The notes beneath the pieces were generated by a model. That model worked only from the letters and a program-made list of their open reading frames with translations. It made no database searches and was not told where the DNA came from. Shown in pieces: positions 1 through 7,103 of a stretch of 11,506 nucleotides of DNA. The position numbers and the translations under genes were made by a program. Every line of letters begins with the position of its first letter. The stretch's first letter is position 1. Source of the DNA: Clostridia bacterium (GTDB taxonomy: Bacteria > Bacillota > Clostridia > UBA1381); NCBI GenBank assembly GCA_900751685.1, contig CAADSR010000298.1:1-11506 (forward strand). The letters run 5' to 3'.

Positions 1-1123
1 AACGCCGTAAAAATTCGGCCCGCTGGGGGTCATGGACTTTGCCGTCCGGTGTGACAAGGTCTAGGTTCGCGATCCCATTTTCGGTAATATACATTGGCTT
101 ATGGTAGCGCTCGTAGTAAAAACGCGGCCCCCAATACAAGGCTTCGGGGGTGATCTCCCAGCCCATCATCGTCTGGTCAAAGCCGGGAATAGGGCGGGTC
201 CGTCCATTTACCCCAACCGTTTCACCCACATAAATGTTCATTCCTAAAAAGTCAATGGGGCTTCCAATGCATCTCATGTCATCGTCCGAAACGGGAATAT
301 GATATTTTTTAAAGCAGTCCATCAATCCATCCGCATAATACCCGGTCATAACAGGGTCTACCCAGATGGCATTTCCCCAATAATGGGGGGTACAGACCTG
401 GAACATCGCGTCATAAGCGGCACGGATATCTTCCGGGGCCGAAGAGGCAGGGATCTTGACCTCACCCACCGGGGCAAAGCCGACAGACGGTGTTTTTTTG
501 GCATATTCACGGATGACCGATACCGCCCGGCCATGGGCCAGCAGGGAATGGTGGGCACAGACCATAACATCCTCTTCAGAAAGACGGAGCCCCGGTGCGT
601 GTGTGCCATTGGCATGGCCTATGGAGATGAAACAAAGGTTTTCATTCAACGTAAACCAATGGGATACCCGGTCAGAAAACAGATCCATAATGATTTTTGT
701 ATACTTGGCAAACCAGTCCGGGCTCTGAGGATTCAGCCATCCGCCCTGCCGGTAAAGGGCAAGGGGATAATCCCAATGAAATAATGTAATATAAGGTTCG
801 ATTCCGTTTTCCAGCAGGGCGTCAATAAGCTGGTTGTAAAAAAGAACGCCTTCTTCATTTATTTTCCCCAATCCATCTGGAAGTATGCGGGGCCATGAGA
901 TAGAAAAACGGTAGGTTTTGATGCCTGTTTTTTTCATCAGGGCGATATCTTCCCGGAACCGGTGGTAATGGTCGCAGGCAACTGCGCCATCGTGGCCGTG
1001 GGCGATTGCGCCGTCCTTGCGGCAAAATAGATCCCAAACGGATTCACCGCGGCTCTCTTTTCCTCCTTCTACCTGAAAAGAAGCGGTTGCGGCGCCCCAT
1101 TCAAAATTTTTTGGAAACCCCAT
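1..1123 (-). CDS. Glycoside hydrolase family 1 beta-glucosidase, 3' end cut by the window
   Basis: The open frame reads uninterrupted from ATG at 1123 down to the left edge (374 complete codons); GH1 enzymes are usually 440-480 residues, so roughly the last 70-100 are missing. The start is fixed by a perfect AGGAGG (1136-1131) 7 nt upstream. The N-terminus has the family signature FEWGAATASFQVEGG with Q17. Further in are the FHWDYP motif (H116), the acid/base glutamate in TLNE (E161, after N160) and the nucleophile in ITENG (E348). GH1 enzymes hydrolyse beta-linked glucosides or galactosides by a retaining mechanism in the TIM barrel. No signal peptide is visible, so it is probably cytoplasmic and acts on imported oligosaccharides or plant glucosides. 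The MGWEITPEALY stretch resembles true beta-glucosidases more than 6-phospho-beta-glucosidases, but the C-terminal loop that separates them lies outside the window. Family assignment is secure; substrate is inference. Confidence 0.95.
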   Translation of the reverse strand, partial: MGFPKNFEWGAATASFQVEGGKESRGESVWDLFCRKDGAIAHGHDGAVACDHYHRFREDIALMKKTGIKTYRFSISWPRILPDGLGKINEEGVLFYNQLIDALLENGIEPYITLFHWDYPLALYRQGGWLNPQSPDWFAKYTKIIMDLFSDRVSHWFTLNENLCFISIGHANGTHAPGLRLSEEDVMVCAHHSLLAHGRAVSVIREYAKKTPSVGFAPVGEVKIPASSAPEDIRAAYDAMFQVCTPHYWGNAIWVDPVMTGYYADGLMDCFKKYHIPVSDDDMRCIGSPIDFLGMNIYVGETVGVNGRTRPIPGFDQTMMGWEITPEALYWGPRFYYERYHKPMYITENGIANLDLVTPDGKVHDPQRAEFLRR

Positions 1124-1162
1124 AAAAAATCCTCCTTTTTCATTATAAATCAAGATAGATAT

Positions 1163-1191
1163 AGTATACATGAAAATTCATAGAAAGTAAA
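1163..1191 (-). promoter_or_regulatory. Probable sigma-A promoter of the GH1 gene
   Basis: On the minus strand there is TTTACT (1191-1186, 4/6 to the -35 consensus), a 17-bp spacer and TATACT (1168-1163, 5/6 to the -10 consensus). The start codon is about 40 bp downstream. No other good hexamer pair was seen in this part of the divergent region. The weak -35 and the repeats overlapping it suggest an activator-dependent or repressed promoter. Confidence 0.65.
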
Positions 1192-1208
1192 TTATTTCTA
1201 CATAGAAA
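1179..1208 (-). promoter_or_regulatory. Candidate regulator-binding repeats at the GH1 promoter
   Basis: The octamer TTTCTATG occurs twice on the minus strand, at 1208-1201 and 1186-1179, spaced 22 bp apart (about two helical turns). A third, inverted copy of the TTTCTA core lies between them (TAGAAA at 1200-1195 on the minus strand). The promoter-proximal copy abuts the -35 hexamer and runs into the spacer. Direct repeats spaced 21-22 bp next to -35 are typical of AraC/XylS-family activator sites, and this family often controls glycoside hydrolase genes. No regulator gene lies in the window, so the protein is unknown. Confidence 0.5.
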
Positions 1209-1251
1209 ACGGGCATATTTTACAAACTAAAGAAAAAAATTCTGTTTTTTG

Positions 1252-1280
1252 TTGCTATTTTTCATAAAACTATATATAAT
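1252..1280 (+). promoter_or_regulatory. Probable sigma-A promoter of the envelope glycan operon
   Basis: TTGCTA (1252-1257, 4/6), a 17-bp spacer and a consensus TATAAT (1275-1280) point rightward to the operon beginning at 1416. Transcription would start near 1287, giving a leader of about 130 nt. This is the only convincing plus-strand promoter seen upstream of the six-gene block, and none is evident in the short gaps inside it. Confidence 0.7.
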
Positions 1281-1321
1281 ACAAAATAGATAGGTATGGG
1301 CAAAATTACACAGATTTTTTA

Positions 1322-1344
1322 TGACAGGCTTTTTCAGCCTGTTA
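1322..1344 (+). other. Leader RNA hairpin, possible attenuator
   Basis: ACAGGCT (1324-1330) and AGCCTGT (1336-1342) form a perfect 7-bp stem with a 5-nt loop, extended by a G-U and a U-A pair to 1322-1344. It lies about 35 nt after the predicted transcription start and 72 nt before the first start codon. The following CTCTTTTGTTT (1349-1359) is U-rich but interrupted, so intrinsic termination is possible but not clear. It could instead protect the 5' end or be bound by a regulator. Confidence 0.45.
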
Positions 1345-1415
1345 AAGCTCTTTTGTTTCAACTATTAGGAGAGAAGTTAAAGCAAACAAAAACGATGAAA
1401 GCGTGGTGATTTGAT

Positions 1416-3656
1416 TTGAAAGAGGGATTGAACATCCTGCTGTCGCTGATGCAGCTAAATATCGGCGGGGCGGAAACACATGTGGTGGAGCTTGCGAAAG
1501 AGTTAAAGCGCAAGGGCGCCAATGTGATTGTCACCTCCAATGGCGGTGTTTATGTCCGGGAGCTGGAAGAGGCCGGAATCCGCCACTATGTAGTACCTCT
1601 GCAAAATAAAAATCCGATCAATATGGCAAAAGCGGCAAGGATGCTGCGCAAAATCATTTTAAAAGAAAAGATCGACCTGGTGCATTCCCATGCGAGGATC
1701 CCGTCCTTTATCCTGGGGAAGCTTCATAAGCGGATGAAATTCCCGTTTGTTACAACGGCGCACTGGGTCTTCAATACAAAATACGGACTTAAATATATCA
1801 CGGACTGGGGACAGAAGACCGTCGCCGTCAGCGAGGATATTAAAACCTACCTGATGGAAAACTACCATATTCCGGAGCGGGATATCAATGTCACGATCAA
1901 TGGGATTGATACGGACAAGTTCTCGCCGGATACGGATCCGGGGCCGGCCCGGAAGGAGTTCGGGCTGGGAAAGGACGAAAATGTGATCGTTTATGTCAGC
2001 CGGATGGATGAAGACCGGAGCCTTGTGGCAAAGCAGCTGCTGGAGGTCATGCCTGAGCTGGACGCAAGGATCGAAAAGCTCCGTCTTTTGATCGTGGGCG
2101 GTGGCAATGACTTTGAAAATGTAAAAGCAAAGGCGGAAGCTGTCAACCATAAGCTGGGACGGGATGCGGTTGTGCTGACAGGGCCGCGGACGGATATCAA
2201 CGCCCTGGTGGCTCCTGCAAAGCTGTTTGTCGGCGTAAGCCGGGCAGCCCTGGAAGCGATGGCGGCCGAAAAACCCGTCATTATTGCGGGAAATGAAGGA
2301 TACATCGGTTTGTTTGATGAGGACAAGCTGGAGGTGGGTATTGATACAAATTTCTGCTGCCGCGGCTGTGTGCTTTCCACCCCCCAGCGTTTATTGGAGG
2401 AAGTGACAGGATTTTTTGCCGGAGGCAAGGAGCAGCAGGCAGAGCTGGGCCGTTATGGAAGGAAAATCATTCAGGAGCATTATTCCGTCAGCCGGATGAC
2501 AGAGGATACCATCCAGGTATATGACTGGGTATTGGAGCCGGAGGATGAGGACGAGATTATGATCTCCGGCTATTACGGCTTTAAGAACAGCGGCGACGAT
2601 GCGCTGCTGATGGCAATTATCCAGGATTTGAAAAAGTATAAGCCAAGGGTCAATATCACAGTGCTTTCCTCGAACCCCAAAGAGACCCAACGGCTTTATG
2701 ATGTGCAGGCCATCAACCGCTTGAACGTGTGGAAGATACAACGCCACATGAAACGGAGCAGGCTGCTCATTTCCGGCGGAGGGACATTGATTCAGGATGG
2801 GACCAGTACAAAATCCTTATGGTATTATCTGATGGTGATTTCACTGGCACTGCGGAATAAGTTAAAGGTCATGTTATATGCCAATGGAATCGGGCCTCTT
2901 ACGAAAAAGGGGAATATAGAAAAAACAAGGAGGATCTTAAACCGGGTGGATCTGATCACCCTGCGGGACGAGGCTTCGTTGGAAGAACTCAAACGGATCG
3001 GGGTCACGGAGCCGGAGACCGAGCTTAGCGTGGACCCGGTATTTCAATTAGAACCTTCCCCCAAGGAAACAGGCGCTGCGGTCCTTCAAAAATGCGGGGC
3101 GGATACCCGCCAAAAAATGATGGGAATCTGTATCCGGAAATGGAATGGCTTACATGACGGGTTTGAGGATATGCTGGCGGAGTTTGCAGACTATGCAAAA
3201 CAGAAGTATGGCCTGTTCCCTGTTTTTATACCAATGCAGATCAGCAAGGATCTGGAAATCTCCCGCCGTATCATGCAAAAGATGAAGCAGCCCTCTGCTG
3301 TTGTAGCACAGCGCTTGAACATTCACGACATGCTGTCTATCGTGGGGCAAATGCATGTCTGTATCGGGATGCGGCTTCATTCCCTGATTTATTCAGCAAC
3401 ACAATCGGTTCCGCTGATAGGGATCGTATACGACCCGAAGATCAGCGGTTTTATGGATTATGTACACCAAAACCTCTATGAGGACTTAGAGGGCATTGAC
3501 AGCGCAGCGCTTAAAAAGCAATTGGACCGGTGCATGGAGCACTACGATGAGATCAAGCAGGATTTAGATGAGACGCTCATCCAAATGAAGCAGCGGGCGC
3601 AGGTCAGCGCGCAAAAAGCAGTTGCCCTTTATGAGGAAGGGAGTGTGCAGCGTTGA
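1416..3656 (+). CDS. Fused GT4 glycosyltransferase and CsaB-like polysaccharide pyruvyl transferase
   Basis: A 746-residue two-domain protein. Residues 1-375 are a GT-B fold glycosyltransferase of family 4, with the GGAETHV motif near the N-terminus, TINGID, and the donor-site region around SRAALEAMA (275-283). The first glutamate of the usual E-x7-E is valine (V272); the second is E280. Residues 380-746 match CsaB/polysaccharide pyruvyl transferases: ISGYYGFKNSGDDA (383-396), GGGTLIQD (454-461), ANGIGP (489-494), MRLHS (652-656) and YDPK (672-675). CsaB uses phosphoenolpyruvate to add a pyruvate ketal to ManNAc in secondary cell wall polymers that anchor SLH-domain proteins (known for Bacillus). 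Stand-alone CsaB is about 370 residues, so this is a genuine end-to-end fusion. Start: TTG at 1416 with GGTGAT (1405-1410) 5 nt upstream; an in-frame TGA at 1407 rules out anything earlier. First gene of the operon; its stop overlaps the next start. Likely cytoplasmic. Substrate is inferred. Confidence 0.92.
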   Translation: MKEGLNILLSLMQLNIGGAETHVVELAKELKRKGANVIVTSNGGVYVRELEEAGIRHYVVPLQNKNPINMAKAARMLRKIILKEKIDLVHSHARIPSFILGKLHKRMKFPFVTTAHWVFNTKYGLKYITDWGQKTVAVSEDIKTYLMENYHIPERDINVTINGIDTDKFSPDTDPGPARKEFGLGKDENVIVYVSRMDEDRSLVAKQLLEVMPELDARIEKLRLLIVGGGNDFENVKAKAEAVNHKLGRDAVVLTGPRTDINALVAPAKLFVGVSRAALEAMAAEKPVIIAGNEGYIGLFDEDKLEVGIDTNFCCRGCVLSTPQRLLEEVTGFFAGGKEQQAELGRYGRKIIQEHYSVSRMTEDTIQVYDWVLEPEDEDEIMISGYYGFKNSGDDALLMAIIQDLKKYKPRVNITVLSSNPKETQRLYDVQAINRLNVWKIQRHMKRSRLLISGGGTLIQDGTSTKSLWYYLMVISLALRNKLKVMLYANGIGPLTKKGNIEKTRRILNRVDLITLRDEASLEELKRIGVTEPETELSVDPVFQLEPSPKETGAAVLQKCGADTRQKMMGICIRKWNGLHDGFEDMLAEFADYAKQKYGLFPVFIPMQISKDLEISRRIMQKMKQPSAVVAQRLNIHDMLSIVGQMHVCIGMRLHSLIYSATQSVPLIGIVYDPKISGFMDYVHQNLYEDLEGIDSAALKKQLDRCMEHYDEIKQDLDETLIQMKQRAQVSAQKAVALYEEGSVQR

Positions 3657-5200
3657 AAAAAGAAACGGCTAATAGTATGCTCCGGACCGCGGGATTTATG
3701 GCAGTAGCGACGATGCTTGCAAAGATTTTTGGCCTTGTCCGCGATTCTATGATCGGCGCGTATTTCTCAACTGGGATTGAAGCGGATGCTTTTATGACGG
3801 CCTCCAAGCTTCCAACAACGTTGTTTGACATTGTGATCGGGGGCGTTATATCCGCCACATTTATCCCGGTATTCAACAGCATTATGGCTAGGGACAATAA
3901 GAAAGAGGCCATGGAATTTGTCAATAAGTTCGTGACGATGATCCTGCTTATCACGACGCTGATCGCCGTTTTTGGCATTGTCTTTGCGGACCCCTTGGTA
4001 CAGCTCCTGGCGCCGGAATTTAGCGGTGACAAGCATGCGCTGGCGGTGCAGCTGACTTCCATTATGTTCCCCATGATTATTTTTACGGGCCTGGCCTTTT
4101 CGTTTGTGGGGCTTTTGCAGTCCTTTGGGGAATATAATATCCCGTCGGTTATCAGTCTTGTATCAAATCTGGCAATTATTTTATATTTTGTGCTATTTGG
4201 CAAAAAGTTTGGAGTCCAGGGGCTTGCTGTAACAATGGTCATTGCTTGGAGCTTGCAGCTGTTGATCCAGGTGCCGTCACTGCATAAGCTAAAGGTCCGT
4301 TACCGGCCGGATTTCCGTTTAAAAGACCCGAACATCAAAAAGGCGATGCTTCTGGCAGGGCCAATGCTGGTCAGCACTTGGGTCCAGCCCTTATATTCGA
4401 TCATTAATTCCCGGCTGGCTTCGGGGATCAACGGGGCGGTTTCCACTTTGGAATATGCAAACCGCTTGTACATTATTGTGGTAGGGGTATTCAGCTTTGT
4501 CGTGACAAATTTGATCTTCCCGAAACTATCCCGGGCGAATGCAAATAACAATGAGCGTGAAGCCCATCAATTGATCGTGACTTCCCTAAAAGCGGTCCTG
4601 CTGGTGATCCTGCCGCTAATGGCAGGGTTTATGATCTTATCAAAGCCGATCACAAGCATTATTTATGAGCATGGGATATTTACGCAGGAGGATGTCCTGC
4701 GGGTCAGCAGTGTGCTGACGTGCTATTCCGTGGGGATGGTAGGCCTGGCGGTCAATGAGATCCTGTCAAAATCATTTTTTTCCATGCAGGATTCTAAAAC
4801 GCCGATGCGTAATTCGATCCTGAGTATGGTGGCAAATATTATCCTGGCGTATGTATTGTTTCATTTTTTCCAGACCAACGGCCTGGCGTTGGCCGCTGCG
4901 GGGGGATCGGTCGTCAATGCATTGCTGAATTATATTTGCATTAGCCGGCGGTATCCTTCTATGTTTGGGAAAAAAGACTTTGTGGATCTGGTTAAAATGG
5001 TGTTCAGCGCCGGCGTGATGGCCGTTGTTGTTTGGGGGCTTTACCGCGTTTTGGGCAATGTTTTACCACAGGCTTTTGTAGGGAATATCCTGCTCGGAGG
5101 CGGATGCGCCTTGGGCGGTATTGTTGTTTATGGGCTGGTATGTTATCTGGTCCGTGTAGAGCAAATACGGGCGTTGGTTTCAAACCTGCGGAAAAAGTAA
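3653..5200 (+). CDS. murJ: MurJ/MviN-family lipid-linked precursor flippase
   Basis: 515 residues, almost entirely hydrophobic segments, consistent with the 14-helix MOP-superfamily fold of MurJ. MurJ flips lipid II (undecaprenyl-pyrophosphate-linked muropeptide) across the cytoplasmic membrane. Family marks by eye are GLVRDSMIG (R30), ADAF (D45), KLP (52-54), IPVFN and ANRL (R271). Compared with E. coli MurJ, R24, D39 and R270 seem kept, R18 is K24, the R52-R53 pair is F58-D59, and E273 is I274; some of these changes may simply be Gram-positive variation. The start is TTG at 3653, overlapping the previous stop by 4 bp, with AAGGGAG (3637-3643) 9 nt upstream, implying translational coupling. 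Because it lies among glycan genes, it may flip the lipid-linked glycan of this operon rather than, or as well as, lipid II. Family assignment is firm; substrate is open. Confidence 0.9.
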   Translation: MKKETANSMLRTAGFMAVATMLAKIFGLVRDSMIGAYFSTGIEADAFMTASKLPTTLFDIVIGGVISATFIPVFNSIMARDNKKEAMEFVNKFVTMILLITTLIAVFGIVFADPLVQLLAPEFSGDKHALAVQLTSIMFPMIIFTGLAFSFVGLLQSFGEYNIPSVISLVSNLAIILYFVLFGKKFGVQGLAVTMVIAWSLQLLIQVPSLHKLKVRYRPDFRLKDPNIKKAMLLAGPMLVSTWVQPLYSIINSRLASGINGAVSTLEYANRLYIIVVGVFSFVVTNLIFPKLSRANANNNEREAHQLIVTSLKAVLLVILPLMAGFMILSKPITSIIYEHGIFTQEDVLRVSSVLTCYSVGMVGLAVNEILSKSFFSMQDSKTPMRNSILSMVANIILAYVLFHFFQTNGLALAAAGGSVVNALLNYICISRRYPSMFGKKDFVDLVKMVFSAGVMAVVVWGLYRVLGNVLPQAFVGNILLGGGCALGGIVVYGLVCYLVRVEQIRALVSNLRKK

Positions 5201-5216
5201 AGGAGGGATTTCGGAA

Positions 5217-7103
5217 TTGAATAGTATGATTCTCTCTGCGGCCGCTGTATTTTTTACGGGGCTTGCGGAACGTTTTCATCAAAGTGGCACGTATGCACTG
5301 TTTTGCCGGATCTATAATGCGGTATCACGCTGCTGGCAGGCAAGTGCCATCGTGAATGGATTTAAAGCCATTGGCAACCATGAGACTGCGGAGCAAAGTG
5401 TTCTTTATAAAATTGTCCATCTGCCGTTTACCTTTTTAGAGTTTTTACAGCGTACCCTGGGAAAATGGCTGGCAGGACAGATGGAACACAGCTGCATCCT
5501 ATATTGGGGGAAGACCTTCCTCCAGAATTTTATCGCACTGAACACGCGCTTTTTTGGAATGATGCTCTTGGGGGGCATGGTCTCTTACCAGGTCCTGCGC
5601 CTGGTGCAGCGGGGCTCTGTATCTGTCCCGGTATTATTTGTGGGCGTCTTAGGTGTTTTGCTGATGCTTGTCAACTATAATGTGATGGGCTTTTTTAACG
5701 GCAGTAAAGTCATAGAGTTTTGCAAAAAAGCTGCCGGCTTTGAAGCGTTAGATTTTAACTTTTTTACGTCAGGCTATCTACAGGGGAACACCCGGCTTGT
5801 TTTGGCTGCGCTGGTAGGGACCGGGGCAGGGGTGCTGCTCGGTGTATCACCTCTTTTGGCAGTGGCACTGCCTTTTGGGATTTTTGGCCTGGCAGCAGTG
5901 TTGTACACACCAGTAGCAGGCGTATACTTTGCAGTGTTTGCAGCGCCCTTTGTGCCAACTATGGTGTTGGCAGGGCTTTGTGTACTGAGTGCATTTTCAC
6001 TGGCCGTGCGCACTTTGACCATGCCGGGCTTTCGGTGGCGGGTTGGTGGCGTTGGGACCGGACTGCTGTTTTTCCTTGGACTGCTCCTGGTTTCGTGCCT
6101 GACTTGCTTCGCCCCGGTCAACAGCACGCTGGTGTGGGCGATGTATCTGGTGTTTGTCGGATTTTATTTTGTGATCATTAACACGATTAAAACAAAAGAG
6201 CAGCTTTATGGCCTTTTAAAAGTGTTTGTGATCGCGGGGGCATTTGTTGCGCTTTATGGAGTGCTGCAATATGTGTTTGGCTGGAATACGAGCAATGCCT
6301 GGATCGATGAGAATATGTTTGAAGATGCGACCATGCGTGTTTATTCCACTCTGGAGAACCCTAATGTTCTAGGGGAATACCTGTTATTAGTGCTGCCGGT
6401 GGCAGCTGTATTTATGCTGTACTTTAAGCCGAAGAGCCTTGCGAAGTGGGTCTATATTGCGGTGTTCTTGCTTCTTGCCCTGTGCTTGGTGCTGACCCAG
6501 TCGCGCGGGTGCTGGATCGGATTTCTACTTGCGGCAGTTTTGTTTGTAACGTTTTATAATGGGCGCTGGTGGGGCATCCTCCCGGTGATCCTTGTGCTAT
6601 TGCCATTTATTGTGCCCCAGAGCATTGTGGAGCGGGTGATGAGTATTGGGAATATGGAAGATTCCTCGACCTCCTACCGGGTATTTATCTGGATGGGGAC
6701 CCTGGCAATGCTGCGCCATTATTGGTTGGGCGGCATTGGGATGGGGGAAGTGGCCTTTAACAAGGTCTATCCGTTTTATTCCTATAATGCTATTATAGCG
6801 CCCCATTCCCATAATCTTTATTTGCAGCTCCTTGTAGAAGCCGGGATCTGTGGGTTGATTGTGTTTGTGGTGATCCTATTTATATTCTTTAAACGGATGA
6901 GCAATATCTATATTGCCGAAAAAAAGAGATCCTTAGATTCTATGATCAGCCTTGCCATCGCAAGCGGCGCGGTCGGATTCTTAGTACAGAGTATGTTTGA
7001 TTACACCTTCTATAATTATAGGGTCATGGCAATGTTCTTTATGTTTATGGCATTTGGAATTGCCCTTTGGTACATGGTACGGAAGGGGGAACAGCGTGTA
7101 TAA
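5217..7103 (+). CDS. O-antigen ligase/polymerase-like membrane protein with N-terminal extension
   Basis: 628 residues. Roughly the first 110 are amphipathic with little clear membrane character; the rest is a series of hydrophobic helices. The C-terminal half carries the O-antigen ligase/Wzy hallmarks: ENPNVLGEY (380-388), TQSRGCW with S429-R430-G431 and W433, and PHSHNLYLQLLVEAG with H530, H532 and N533 before a final helix group. Such proteins polymerise lipid-linked repeat units or transfer a finished glycan to an acceptor on the outer face of the membrane; the sequence alone does not separate the two. The family is usually near 400-450 residues, so the first 190 or so are additional. The start is TTG at 5217 with AGGAGGG (5201-5207) 9 nt upstream; the ATG at 5226 is too far from it. 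It sits 16 bp after the flippase and overlaps the next gene by 8 bp, as expected for a joint export pathway. Confidence 0.88.
   Translation: MNSMILSAAAVFFTGLAERFHQSGTYALFCRIYNAVSRCWQASAIVNGFKAIGNHETAEQSVLYKIVHLPFTFLEFLQRTLGKWLAGQMEHSCILYWGKTFLQNFIALNTRFFGMMLLGGMVSYQVLRLVQRGSVSVPVLFVGVLGVLLMLVNYNVMGFFNGSKVIEFCKKAAGFEALDFNFFTSGYLQGNTRLVLAALVGTGAGVLLGVSPLLAVALPFGIFGLAAVLYTPVAGVYFAVFAAPFVPTMVLAGLCVLSAFSLAVRTLTMPGFRWRVGGVGTGLLFFLGLLLVSCLTCFAPVNSTLVWAMYLVFVGFYFVIINTIKTKEQLYGLLKVFVIAGAFVALYGVLQYVFGWNTSNAWIDENMFEDATMRVYSTLENPNVLGEYLLLVLPVAAVFMLYFKPKSLAKWVYIAVFLLLALCLVLTQSRGCWIGFLLAAVLFVTFYNGRWWGILPVILVLLPFIVPQSIVERVMSIGNMEDSSTSYRVFIWMGTLAMLRHYWLGGIGMGEVAFNKVYPFYSYNAIIAPHSHNLYLQLLVEAGICGLIVFVVILFIFFKRMSNIYIAEKKRSLDSMISLAIASGAVGFLVQSMFDYTFYNYRVMAMFFMFMAFGIALWYMVRKGEQRV

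Noticed and set aside
299..784. Plus-strand open frame of 161 codons
   Set aside because: It lies opposite the GH1 gene, which shows full catalytic motifs on the minus strand; the plus-strand translation has no recognisable features.
1203..1217. Catabolite-responsive (cre) site near the GH1 promoter
   Set aside because: The best match has about three mismatches to the consensus, including in the core, so it is not above chance.
1395..1409. Tiny frame MKAW-stop just before the first operon gene, possible leader peptide
   Set aside because: The only nearby ribosome-like site (AGGAGAG at 1367-1373) is 21 nt away, and four codons carry no regulatory codon run.
2559..3656. Separate CsaB start at the internal ATG 2559
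   Set aside because: No ribosome site precedes it and the frame is continuous with the GT4 domain, so a single fused product is the simpler reading.
3604..4242. Minus-strand open frame of 212 codons
   Set aside because: It is antisense to the flippase gene, has no plausible ribosome site in context, and its composition mirrors the hydrophobic codons of the true gene.
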